A stretch of DNA of 64,000 nt from JACXVD01 sp020446665 (GTDB lineage: Bacteria > Pseudomonadota > Alphaproteobacteria > Sphingomonadales > Sphingomonadaceae). Within the stretch, counting starts at the first letter, position 1; each line of letters begins with the position of its first letter. Shown one piece after another: positions 53,327-63,130 of this stretch. A model generated the notes under the pieces. The model searched no databases, was not told the origin of the DNA, and was given only the letters and a program-made list of their open reading frames with translations. The translations under genes were made by a program, and so were the position numbers. Where the stretch lies: positions 310,001 through 374,000 of the forward strand of contig JAWKXQ010000001.1 of NCBI GenBank assembly GCA_041396905.1, in the 5' to 3' direction.

Positions 53327-55120
53327 ATGAGCGCGCCCTTGCATAAAGTCATAACCAAAATCCTTGTCCCCGCAGGCGTTGCGCTTGCTGGCTCTGTCCT
53401 GCTTGCCCCGATGGCGCTGGCCCAGGCCCCCACGCGAGAGGAAATCCAGCGCGACAGGCTGGACCAGCAATTGCGGCAGAGGGGGCAGGCGCTCTCGATC
53501 GAAGGACAGGTGGAGCGCGCGCCTTGTCCGCTCGCCAATCCCGACTTTGCTGATTTGCGCTTTACCCTGAGAGAGGCGCAGTTTTCTGGCCTCGACAGCT
53601 TGCCCGCCGGCGTGGTTGATGATGCCTGGCGGGGCCAGGTCGGCCAGGAATTACCCGTGGCGGCGGTGTGTGAAATCCGTGACCGCGCCGCCACTGCGCT
53701 ACGCCAGGCGGGCTATCTCGCCGCCGTGCAGGTGCCGGCCCAGACCATCGGCGATGGCGTGGTGCGCTTTGACGTGATCCTCGCGCGGATGACCGGGGTG
53801 CAGGTACGCGGCGATCCTGGCCCGTCGGGTGGCCAGCTGCAGAAATATCTCGACAAGCTGGCAGGACAGCCGGTGTTCAATATCCAGGATGCCGAACGCT
53901 ATCTGTTGCTGGCGCGTGACATTCCGGGGCTGGATGTGCGGCTGACGCTGCAGCCTGCGCCGCGTGGTGCCGGTGCCCAGCCGGGCGAAGTGATCGGCGT
54001 GTTCAATGTCCAGCGCACCGCGTTCTACCTTGATGCCAGCGTGCAGAATTATGGTTCCAGATCGGTGGGCCGCTTTGGCGGTATGCTGCGGGCGCGGTTT
54101 AACGGACTGACAGGGGCAGGGGATGAAACCACGCTAAGCGCCTATACCACCGCGGAGTTCAAGGAGCAGCAGGTCATCCAGGCCAGCCATGAATTCCGTG
54201 TGGGGGGAGAGGGGCTGACGCTGGGGCTGGATGGCACCTATGCGTGGAGCAAACCGGATGTACCGGGGCCGAACCTGTTCGATTCCGAAACGCTGATTGC
54301 CAGTATCCGCGCGACCTATCCCTTTGTCCGTTCGCAGGCCTTCAACCTATATGGTTCAGCAGGGTTTGACCTGATTGATCAGGATACGGATTTCTCCGGC
54401 CTGCCGCTGTCGACTGACAGTTTGCGGGTCGGCTGGATCCGCGCCGATCTCAGCGTGATTGATGAAGACAGCATTCTTGGCCGCGATGGCTATAGTGCAG
54501 CTGAGCCACGGCTGGCCTTTGGCGCTTCGCTTGAGGCGCGGCAGGGCCTTTCCGTCTTCGGGGCGAGCGAGGGTTGCGGGGTCGCGTTCGTCAATTGCAC
54601 TGCGCCCGGGGCGATCCCTCCCAGTCGGTTTGACGGGGACCCGACCTCTTTCATCCTTCGTGGTGAAGCACAGATGGACTGGCGGCCAACACCGCTGGTC
54701 AAGTTCACCTTGCGTCCACGCTTCCAGTATTCCGGTGATGCGCTGTTTAGCTATGAACAATTCTCCGGCGGCAATTACACGGTCGGGCGTGGCTATGATC
54801 CGGGCACGGTCATCGGCGATAGCGGCATCGGTATCCAGGGCGAAATCGCCTATGGTTCGCTCATCCCCGATGAGGGCAGGGCCATCGCCTGGCAGCCCTA
54901 TGCCTTTGTCGATCACATCCGGGTGTGGACAAAGAATATCCCGGGTGATCCGCAAACGCTGACGTCTGCTGGTGCGGGTTTGCGGGCGACAATTGGCCGC
55001 CGTGCCTATCTCGATGTGACAGGGACCGTCCCGCTGGAGCGCCCCCCCTTCGCATTGACGCGGGGTGATGCAAGATTGCTGGCGACGCTGACTGTCCAAC
55101 TGGCTCCGAATAATCGTTGA
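53327..55120 (+). CDS. ShlB/FhaC-type outer membrane transporter (TpsB)
   Basis: A 597-residue TpsB. It has a signal peptide (VLPAGVALAGSVLLAPMALAQA-like region), a POTRA-2-like domain around RQAGYLAAVQVPAQTIGDGVVRFDVILARM, and a C-terminal 16-stranded barrel. The conserved loop-6 motif is VGRGYDPG (the VRGY of FhaC). It translocates the TpsA exoprotein across the outer membrane. An ATG at 53327 is chosen; a TTG at 53318 overlapping the CHAT stop is the alternative. The gap to tpsA is 36 bases. Confidence 0.9.
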   Translation: MSAPLHKVITKILVPAGVALAGSVLLAPMALAQAPTREEIQRDRLDQQLRQRGQALSIEGQVERAPCPLANPDFADLRFTLREAQFSGLDSLPAGVVDDAWRGQVGQELPVAAVCEIRDRAATALRQAGYLAAVQVPAQTIGDGVVRFDVILARMTGVQVRGDPGPSGGQLQKYLDKLAGQPVFNIQDAERYLLLARDIPGLDVRLTLQPAPRGAGAQPGEVIGVFNVQRTAFYLDASVQNYGSRSVGRFGGMLRARFNGLTGAGDETTLSAYTTAEFKEQQVIQASHEFRVGGEGLTLGLDGTYAWSKPDVPGPNLFDSETLIASIRATYPFVRSQAFNLYGSAGFDLIDQDTDFSGLPLSTDSLRVGWIRADLSVIDEDSILGRDGYSAAEPRLAFGASLEARQGLSVFGASEGCGVAFVNCTAPGAIPPSRFDGDPTSFILRGEAQMDWRPTPLVKFTLRPRFQYSGDALFSYEQFSGGNYTVGRGYDPGTVIGDSGIGIQGEIAYGSLIPDEGRAIAWQPYAFVDHIRVWTKNIPGDPQTLTSAGAGLRATIGRRAYLDVTGTVPLERPPFALTRGDARLLATLTVQLAPNNR

Positions 55121-55156
55121 TTTGACTACTTACCGCCTGCGCGGGGCGGAGAGGAC

Positions 55157-58100
55157 ATGATGATGGTAATGACCAACACCGCAAAAACGGCAAATCGCAA
55201 ACACCGGCGACCGGGGCGCCAGCGCTGGCTGGTGCAAGGCTCCATGATTGCAGGCGCAGTTGCGATCGCGACCTTCGCTGCTGCGCAGCAGGCCCGCGCT
55301 CAGGCTGTCGTTTCCGTGGCACCGCGCGCCAATGGAACCGTCTCTGCACAGGGCACCCCCACCATTGCCAATGGCACGGTGAACATCAATCGCGGCGCAA
55401 CGCGCGATCAGGTGGAAGTGACCACGCCGCAAGCGATCATCAACTGGCAGACATTTGACACTGCCACGGTCGATAGCACTACGGACTACGTCAATTTCCT
55501 GCCCGCCGGGACTGAGCTGGAGTTCATTGGTGCAGGCAGCGACTACACCGTTCTCAACCGCATTTTTTCGACACCAAATGCCTCCGGCGTCTATCGCGGT
55601 ATAGCCTTTGCCGGGACTGTCACCAGCCGGTTGAGCGATGCCGGGCCGATTGGCGGGAATGTCTGGTTCTACAGCCCCGGCGGTATTCTGATCAGCAGCA
55701 GCGGCGTGTTCAATGTTGGCAGCCTGGTGCTGACCACCAGCGACCTGTCGAGCATTGATGGCGGCGGTTCAGTCATGAATTTCGGCGCCGTTTCGCAGGC
55801 TGACTGTTCGATCATCGTGCAAGGCGGCGCAGCGATCAATGCGCTCAATGATGGCAGCTATGTCGCTATGTTCGCGCCGCGCGTGCAGCAATCGGGAACT
55901 GTCACCGTCAACGGGTCTGTCGCCTATGTCGGGGCTGAACAGGGCCAGCTGACGATCAATAATGGCCTGTTTGACATTGCCATTACAGTGGGTTCGGAAG
56001 ACGCCAATGGCGTGGTTCATGATGGCACCACCACTGGCCCTGCTTCCATTGATACGGTTGGCGCTTTCGGCACTGTTACGGATGCCGATAACCAGGCGAT
56101 CTACCTTGTCGCCGTGCCCAAGAATGACGCGATCACGATGCTGGTGGGTGGCGATATCGGTTACCAGCCGGCGGCCAGTGCATCGCAGGGTACAAATGGC
56201 GAAATCATCCTGAGCGCCGGAGCCAATGTATCGACCCGCGGTTCTGCGCTCAATCCGCAAGTCACGGTTGATACCGCCAATGCCGTCAGCAATGCCGGCA
56301 TCAGTTTCGGGGCTGGCCAGATCAATTCAAATCTGACCGCCTATGCCAGCGGCGACCTGAACATGGTCATGACCAATGGTGACGTTCTCACCAGCGGTAG
56401 CGATGCACTGGGCGGCTATTCGCTTGACCTGACGGCAGACGGCACACTCAATTTCGGCGCAGCGGCGACATCCAGCCTTGATTTCGCAGGCGATGTGACG
56501 TTGCGAGCCGGGGCAGACCAGGCCCGTGGAGGCACTATCAATGTCGTTGCGGCTGGCGATCCCGCGGCAGTCCTTGATCCGGGTACAATAAATGTCAGCG
56601 GCAACCTGACGCTGGATGCCAGTGCAAGCGGGCGCGATGATTTCTTCATCATCCGCAATAATGGCGGCACAGGCATTGGCGAAGATGCAGTCGCAGGTTC
56701 AGTGTCCATCACTACTCGCGACCAGGGAATTATCACTGTGGGTGGTAACCTGACTGTCGATACATCTGCGCAAGGCGGCAAGGGTGAAAGCCAGAACGGC
56801 AGCGCCACTGCAGGCGACATTACCGTGGCCGTGAGTTCCGGTTCGTTCAATGTTACCGGGCTCACTGAATTCAATGCCGGGACCCTCAGCTCCACGGACG
56901 GCAAGATCGGTGGCAATGGCGCCGGCCTGATCGGATCGGACGGGACTGGCGGCAATGTAACGCTCAACCTGTCAGGCGGTAACCTCAACCTTGGCGCAGT
57001 AGCAATCACAACGGACGGAATCGCTTCGACCGGAACTGATTCTGCCAGTGCACAAAGCAATGATGGCGTTGCCGGTAATGTCAGCATCAACGTTACGGGT
57101 GGCTTCCATAATATTGATTCCCTGAGTGTTTCATCAAACTCTGAGGCGCGGGACTCGTTCGACGAGTTTGGCAACAGCACGCGCGGGCAAGCGCAGCGCG
57201 GGACCGTTAATATCGCGGTGTCGAACACTGACAGCGTCTTGCTCATCAACACGGGCCTCGACATTTCTGCCCATACGCGCGGCGCGACCACCGATCCGAC
57301 CGGTCCGTCTGTTTCGCTGTCTGCCCGCAACACCGGGACCAGCGGCGGCTTCACAGTCCTGGGCGATATTTTCATTGATACCGGGGCAGGCCGTGGCTCT
57401 GACACAGTCGCCACGACGGCTGGCTCGGTTGATATAACAGTCGACGCCAGCAGCTTCAGCTTCGATGGCTTGTTTATCGATGCGGTCGCCGCGCCGAGCG
57501 GTTTTTCCTTTGGGACGATTGGGGAAGGTCTGGATTTCGTCGGCGGTGATATCACGCTGACGGTCCTGAATGGCGGTACTTTCACTGGTAGCAGCATGTT
57601 CCTCGATGCCAGTGGGACCGGTGCGGATGGAAGCGCAGGGAACGGCAGCGGTGGTACCATCACGGTCCTTGTCGATAATGCCTCCTTCAATGTCAGCGGC
57701 ACATCATCGCTTGATTCCAGCGGCCGCGGCGGAACCGGCGGCGATGTCAATGACCCGACATCTCTTGGCATTGGCCAGGGTGGGGTGATCAATGTGACCG
57801 TGCGCGGCGCAGGTGGCTTCATGTCACTTGGGTCGCTCTTTGCCTCCAGTGACGGGTCGATTTTCTTCGATGTCGAGGGTGGCTCCGGCACGTTTGAAGG
57901 TGATGGCGGGATCGGCATTGGCGGCGATGTGATCTTCAACATTGATGGCGGTGTCTTCACCGCCAACCGGGTCAGCGTCAGCGCCAATGGCGAGGGCGGC
58001 CCGGGTGGCGAACTGGTCACGCGGGTCCTCCAGGACCTTGGCAAGGGCGGTGTGTCCGGCTTCGAACTCAGCGGGCTGGACGGAGTGCAGTTTGCCGGGG

Positions 58101-61100
58101 GAGCGATTGGCGATGCGCTGGGCTTTACCCGTGCTGGCGATGGCGGCGCGGGCACAGGCGGCAATGTTACCTTCAATTTGAATGGCGGTGCGGCGACAGT
58201 CACCAATCTTTCGGTCACGGCGGATGGCTTCGGGGGCGATGGGGCGACCGGCTATTTCGACAGCGGAACGACCGGCGGCAATGGTGGTGTCGGCACTGGT
58301 GGCACGGCCATTTTCAACGCAATTTCCGGCACTCTGACGGTCACCAATACGCTGACAGTCTCTGCTAGTGGCAACAGCGTTTTTGGCGGTGGTGACGGCG
58401 GTTTTGGCGTTGGCACCGATGGTGGCCAAGCTGGCGCTGGGTTTGGCGGCACGGCCCTGTTCGACCTGAATGGCACGGCAACCATCAATGCTGGCACCCT
58501 GATTGTGGCGGCAGACGGGTTTGGTGGCCGGGGTGGTTCGACCGGGATTGATTTCGATCCCTTTGGCGCAGTCCGGCAGGCCGGGCTGGCAGGTAACGGT
58601 GGCACCGGCACAGCTGGTTCTGCCACCTTCAACCATACCAGTGGCACGATCAACTTTGGCAATCTTGAAATCCGCGCTGATGGCGGCGGTGGCGAGGGCG
58701 GCAATGTGTTCGGCCTATCGCTCGGACTGGCAGATAATGATGGCGGCGCTGGTGGTGACGCGATTGGCGGCACGGCAACGCTCAATCTCAATCAGGATGA
58801 TGCCTCTAACCCGACCTATAATGTCTATGCCCGTGCGACCGGGGGCATTGGCGGTTCTGGACTGAACAGCGGTGATGGCGGCAATGCGACCGGCGGCACG
58901 GCGCAATTGCTGGTCAATAATGCCAATGTGGTGCTCACCAGCGCGAATGTGGATTCCTCCGGCACGGGCGGCACTCCCGGTTTTGTCGATGGAGAAAACG
59001 GCAATGGCGGAGCTGGTGGTGATGGGACCGGCGGCACGTCGCGGATCACCGTGTCTGGCGTGAACGGCAATTTGTCGGCCGCGTCCCCCATCAATGTCTC
59101 ATCGGACGGATTTGGCGGACGCGGGGCGGATGCAATCCAGAATCTGGGCGATTTCGATCCCAGCGGAATTGGCGGCATGGGCGGCGCCGGGACCGGCGGG
59201 CTGGTCGAAATTTCGGCGATTACCGGTGCGACCTTTGATTATTCCGCCGACGGCCTCACAAGCGCGCAGGGCATTGGTGGAGCAGGCGGCAGGGGTGGCG
59301 ATGCGCCTTCCTTCGACGCAGGCGCCGGGGGCGCAGCCGGGGCTGGCAATGGCGGCACGATTACGTTCTCGGCCAGTGGTGGCTCGACGCTGAATGTCGA
59401 TGGCAATGGCAGTGACAACCGGCTCAACGCCAACGGTATTGGCGGCGTGGGCGGCGATGGCGGCATCGGATTGGGCAGCGTCGTCGCCAATCCGGGCCAG
59501 AATGGCGCAGCATCGGGCGGCGCGATCAACCTGCTTACCAGTGGTGCTGGCTCCGTGCTGGCCTTTACCGGCAATGTGATTGCCGATGCGTCCGGTGCGG
59601 GTAACCTCGACCTGCGCGACAATGCGCTGGGGGCTGATGCGACCGGTGGTTCCTTCACCAGCAATGCCAGCCTGGGCGGCACTATCTCGATCAGCGGCGG
59701 TCTTGCTGCCGATGCCACTGCGCGGGCATCTGCCGGGGTGCTGGGCGCTGGCAATGCTGTGGGTGGCTCGATTGATTTCCTGATGAGCGGGGCTGGCAGC
59801 AATTTCGAAGTGCTTGGCCAGTTCAGCATTGCCTTCCCATTCCCCCTGCGCCAGCGCAGCATCTACGCCGATGCCTCTGCACATGAACCGCAATCGGGCA
59901 ATCCTCTGCTGCAATCGGCAACAGGCGGGGATACGACGGGCGGGACGATCAATGTCAATTTCGCTGATGGAACCTCAACCATCGCCAGCCGCGTGGCATT
60001 CGAAGCGGGTGCAGGCGAAGACAATCCTCTGAGTGGAACGGGCGCATTGCCGGGGCTGTTTGTTGACAGCGCCCGCAATGTTGGCGGGGCGATCACAATC
60101 AATCTGACAGGCAGCACCAATAATTGGGGCAGTCTCGATGCCTCTGTCACGACCTTCGGCTTTGGCGGCGAAGCAGTCCAGGGCACGATCGACATGGTGA
60201 TCGACAATGCCACGCTGAACCTCACCAATTTCGGCCTCTCGCTGGACACCTACACCGCCGGTGAGATCACTGTGAACGATCCGGTGGCGGTATCGTTGCA
60301 AGTGCTCAATGGTTCGACGCTGACGGCCAATACGGGCGTTTCTCTGTTCTCCGATACCGGGCTGGGCGTGACCAGTGCCACGGTGCAGGCAGGCGGCGTA
60401 GAGATGCTGGTCGATGCCTCCACCGTCACAGTTGGCGGTGATATTTTCCTGGGCAATGAAGCGCAGGCCTTCCGCTTTCCGTCAGTGACCAGCAATACCA
60501 CAGGCGCAGATGCGCTGGCTGGTGACCTGACATTCACTGCGACCAATGGCAGCACGATCAACGGCGATGTCCAGCTGTGGAGCTTCGCCATTGCCGATGC
60601 GGGGCCAAGTTCCGGCAATGCACAGAGCGGGGCGCTGACTTACACGCTCACGGATTCGCAGCATATTGGCAGCGGTATTGGTGCGGCAATCGACACGATT
60701 TCCTTTGCTGAGGCGTTGGGCGCGATTGATGCTGCGGGGACCGCGGGCAATGCTGTGACCGGTGACACGAGCATTACTATCTCAGGCGCTTCGACCTTTA
60801 CGGGCAATATCGACCTCGAGAATTCCTTCGCCAATTACTACAATACCGGGACGGAACTGGGTGGGCTTGGCTCCGGCACTGGCGGGACGATGACGGTCAA
60901 TCTGCTGGGTGGCACGATCAATATCAGCCAGATTCAGGTTGCCAATGACTTCGGGGCTGAACAGGCCGCCAATGGCCAGAATGGTTCCGACCAGTCTGGC
61001 GGCGATTTCATTCTCAACCTTGCCAATGCAACAGCCACCATCGGGACGCTGAGCATCGATACCAGCGTGGTTGGCGGTGATGGCGGGGATGGAAGCATCG

Positions 61101-63130
61101 CCACGCCGGGTGCGATGGGCGGCACTGGCACAGCCGGCAATATCTTGATTGACGTTGATCCCACCGCGACCCTGGCGCTGACTTCCGCCAGTTTGCAAGC
61201 CACGGCCAGTGGCGGCGCGGGCGGGCAAGGTGCGCCCGGCGGGGTTGGCGGTGCAGGAACGGGCGGTATCATCGAAGTTAACCTGGGCGGCACGGGCTCA
61301 GTGCTGACCGGGCTGGCAGGGCTCTCCATCGATGCCAGCGGTACGGGCGGCGCAGGGGGCAACGGCGTTCAAGGTGATACCGGCACGGACGGGACGCAAG
61401 GCGGGACCGGCGGCATCGGGCGGGGGGGCAGCGCGGTCCTATCGCTAACCGGCAATGGTGCCTATCTAGCGGTCAATTCGACATTATTCCAGCTGGTTGC
61501 GAACGGGATTGGCGGCACAGGCGGCGCTGGCGGTGCGAATTTGTCCGGTGGCACAGCGGGCGATGGCGGAACAGGCGGCGCTGGTGTGGGCGGCGAAGTG
61601 GAATTGCAGGCGCGAAGCGGCAGCATGTTTGATCTGACCGCTACTCCTGCTCCGACCCCGTCACCTTTCACCCTGTCCAGCTCCGGATTGGGCGGCGCGG
61701 GCGGGGCTGGCGGCAGCATCGACATGCTCAGCGGCGGCATCGCCGGCGATGGCGGCGATGGCGGCGATGGCTTTGGTGGCGCACCGGCATTGCGCGCCAT
61801 TGGCGGGTCGATCACCGGCGAAGATGTCCAGCTGGCCGCTATCGGCACTGGCGGTGATGGCGGCGTTGGTGGAGATGACGGGACGGTAGTCTTCGGTGTT
61901 GGCGGCATTGGTGGCGCTGGAATAGGCGGGAATGCGATCCTGGAAATTCAGGATGGCAGCCCCGGCATAGTCCTTTTGCAGCACGTATCGATAATCGCCA
62001 ATGGCGTGTCAGGAGCAGGCAATCTGTTCTTTGGGACGCTGGGTGGGCGAGTCGATATTATCGGCGCCTCGCACGATCTGATGTCCCTTCTTTCATTGAC
62101 CGTTGATGCCACGGGCGACGCGGCAATAACGGGTGGCGGATTCTACATGACTGGCATCAACGCGCAGACCAGAGTGTCCAGTCAAGTGCTGGTCGATGTG
62201 GCTGGCGATATCGTCTATTCCTTTGACGGAGATGGCCAGCTGGTTGCCGGGCGCGGGGTTACCCTCAATGCTGGCGGGGACATTCTCGTTACGCATAGCA
62301 ACAATGCGGGCGGCACGATTTCGATTGATGCCGGGGGCAATTTCAGCGCGATTTCAGTTGGCCGTTTCACGGCTGACAGCGGCAGTTTCATTGTCTCGGG
62401 CAACGAGCTGTTCGTTATTGCCGGGGGTGATATCACCGCCGATGATCTTACTGCAGTGCCAGTGATTTCGCTCACCTCCGAAGGCTCGGTCTATCTCAAC
62501 AATGCGCTGGCAACGGGCCCGCAAGGCCTGTCGAATTTCGCCGGGATCATCATTGATGCCGGGCTGCTCAGCGCAGGATCGCCAATCTATGACCCGACTG
62601 CGAATGTTGAGATCACCGGAACCGTCCGGTCCTATCGCGATATCCGGATCACAGCGGGTGGTTCCACCACCTTTGTCGGCGGATCGCAAACGACAGCCGA
62701 CAATGCGCTGATTGTGCGCACGGGTGACGATATCATCGTCGAAACCGGCGCTGGCATGGCTTCGGCGGCCAATCCGACTGATGCGATTGACTTGCTCAAT
62801 CCCTTCACCCGCGGCCCGAATATCCGGTTGCTGGCGGGCGATGTTACCAATCTGCTGTCACCGATTCTGACACCGATTGCATCGGTCGTGATTGCGGGGG
62901 ACATCAATTCCGGCGGAGGGGCGACCATCATCACCGGCAATGCGGTGGATGGCCTCAGCGGCACGATCACAGCTGCATCGCTTGCCGTCGATATCAATGA
63001 TGCGCCTGCCAACGGTATAGCGCAAAGCGATGATGCGGGTCTGCTGTCTGCTCCATGTGTCGAGGGTACGTATGCCTTGGCAATAGCTACAGGTGACCAA
63101 CAGCATCCGGATCGGCCAGGCATCCAATAA
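55157..63130 (+). CDS. giant filamentous-haemagglutinin-like exoprotein (TpsA)
   Basis: A protein of at least 2657 residues. It has an extended signal peptide ending near ARAQA (about residue 50) and a TPS domain (about 50-270: INWQTFDTATVDSTTDYVNFLP...GGNVWFYSPGGILISSSGVFNVGSLVLT). A very long region of glycine-rich beta repeats follows (about 585-2265; units like GGxGGxGTGGTxxFN about every 50 residues, often preceded by SADGFGG). The FHA NPNL/NPNGI motif is not exact. The frame ends at 63130 in non-repeat-like sequence, after which coding continues in other frames. GGAGAGGAC precedes the ATG; 55160 is equally possible. Confidence 0.88.
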   Translation: MMMVMTNTAKTANRKHRRPGRQRWLVQGSMIAGAVAIATFAAAQQARAQAVVSVAPRANGTVSAQGTPTIANGTVNINRGATRDQVEVTTPQAIINWQTFDTATVDSTTDYVNFLPAGTELEFIGAGSDYTVLNRIFSTPNASGVYRGIAFAGTVTSRLSDAGPIGGNVWFYSPGGILISSSGVFNVGSLVLTTSDLSSIDGGGSVMNFGAVSQADCSIIVQGGAAINALNDGSYVAMFAPRVQQSGTVTVNGSVAYVGAEQGQLTINNGLFDIAITVGSEDANGVVHDGTTTGPASIDTVGAFGTVTDADNQAIYLVAVPKNDAITMLVGGDIGYQPAASASQGTNGEIILSAGANVSTRGSALNPQVTVDTANAVSNAGISFGAGQINSNLTAYASGDLNMVMTNGDVLTSGSDALGGYSLDLTADGTLNFGAAATSSLDFAGDVTLRAGADQARGGTINVVAAGDPAAVLDPGTINVSGNLTLDASASGRDDFFIIRNNGGTGIGEDAVAGSVSITTRDQGIITVGGNLTVDTSAQGGKGESQNGSATAGDITVAVSSGSFNVTGLTEFNAGTLSSTDGKIGGNGAGLIGSDGTGGNVTLNLSGGNLNLGAVAITTDGIASTGTDSASAQSNDGVAGNVSINVTGGFHNIDSLSVSSNSEARDSFDEFGNSTRGQAQRGTVNIAVSNTDSVLLINTGLDISAHTRGATTDPTGPSVSLSARNTGTSGGFTVLGDIFIDTGAGRGSDTVATTAGSVDITVDASSFSFDGLFIDAVAAPSGFSFGTIGEGLDFVGGDITLTVLNGGTFTGSSMFLDASGTGADGSAGNGSGGTITVLVDNASFNVSGTSSLDSSGRGGTGGDVNDPTSLGIGQGGVINVTVRGAGGFMSLGSLFASSDGSIFFDVEGGSGTFEGDGGIGIGGDVIFNIDGGVFTANRVSVSANGEGGPGGELVTRVLQDLGKGGVSGFELSGLDGVQFAGGAIGDALGFTRAGDGGAGTGGNVTFNLNGGAATVTNLSVTADGFGGDGATGYFDSGTTGGNGGVGTGGTAIFNAISGTLTVTNTLTVSASGNSVFGGGDGGFGVGTDGGQAGAGFGGTALFDLNGTATINAGTLIVAADGFGGRGGSTGIDFDPFGAVRQAGLAGNGGTGTAGSATFNHTSGTINFGNLEIRADGGGGEGGNVFGLSLGLADNDGGAGGDAIGGTATLNLNQDDASNPTYNVYARATGGIGGSGLNSGDGGNATGGTAQLLVNNANVVLTSANVDSSGTGGTPGFVDGENGNGGAGGDGTGGTSRITVSGVNGNLSAASPINVSSDGFGGRGADAIQNLGDFDPSGIGGMGGAGTGGLVEISAITGATFDYSADGLTSAQGIGGAGGRGGDAPSFDAGAGGAAGAGNGGTITFSASGGSTLNVDGNGSDNRLNANGIGGVGGDGGIGLGSVVANPGQNGAASGGAINLLTSGAGSVLAFTGNVIADASGAGNLDLRDNALGADATGGSFTSNASLGGTISISGGLAADATARASAGVLGAGNAVGGSIDFLMSGAGSNFEVLGQFSIAFPFPLRQRSIYADASAHEPQSGNPLLQSATGGDTTGGTINVNFADGTSTIASRVAFEAGAGEDNPLSGTGALPGLFVDSARNVGGAITINLTGSTNNWGSLDASVTTFGFGGEAVQGTIDMVIDNATLNLTNFGLSLDTYTAGEITVNDPVAVSLQVLNGSTLTANTGVSLFSDTGLGVTSATVQAGGVEMLVDASTVTVGGDIFLGNEAQAFRFPSVTSNTTGADALAGDLTFTATNGSTINGDVQLWSFAIADAGPSSGNAQSGALTYTLTDSQHIGSGIGAAIDTISFAEALGAIDAAGTAGNAVTGDTSITISGASTFTGNIDLENSFANYYNTGTELGGLGSGTGGTMTVNLLGGTINISQIQVANDFGAEQAANGQNGSDQSGGDFILNLANATATIGTLSIDTSVVGGDGGDGSIATPGAMGGTGTAGNILIDVDPTATLALTSASLQATASGGAGGQGAPGGVGGAGTGGIIEVNLGGTGSVLTGLAGLSIDASGTGGAGGNGVQGDTGTDGTQGGTGGIGRGGSAVLSLTGNGAYLAVNSTLFQLVANGIGGTGGAGGANLSGGTAGDGGTGGAGVGGEVELQARSGSMFDLTATPAPTPSPFTLSSSGLGGAGGAGGSIDMLSGGIAGDGGDGGDGFGGAPALRAIGGSITGEDVQLAAIGTGGDGGVGGDDGTVVFGVGGIGGAGIGGNAILEIQDGSPGIVLLQHVSIIANGVSGAGNLFFGTLGGRVDIIGASHDLMSLLSLTVDATGDAAITGGGFYMTGINAQTRVSSQVLVDVAGDIVYSFDGDGQLVAGRGVTLNAGGDILVTHSNNAGGTISIDAGGNFSAISVGRFTADSGSFIVSGNELFVIAGGDITADDLTAVPVISLTSEGSVYLNNALATGPQGLSNFAGIIIDAGLLSAGSPIYDPTANVEITGTVRSYRDIRITAGGSTTFVGGSQTTADNALIVRTGDDIIVETGAGMASAANPTDAIDLLNPFTRGPNIRLLAGDVTNLLSPILTPIASVVIAGDINSGGGATIITGNAVDGLSGTITAASLAVDINDAPANGIAQSDDAGLLSAPCVEGTYALAIATGDQQHPDRPGIQ

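Noticed and set aside
56416..58218. Minus-strand open frame of 600 codons rich in Pro, Ala and Ser
   Set aside because: It is antisense to the tpsA repeat region. Its composition is the complement of Gly- and Thr-rich codons, and there is no ribosome site or family match.
57900..62000. Dense repeats in tpsA that might suggest a CRISPR array or VNTR
   Set aside because: The units are degenerate at DNA level, have no fixed spacer lengths, and are conserved only as protein glycine motifs inside one open frame. No cas genes are present.
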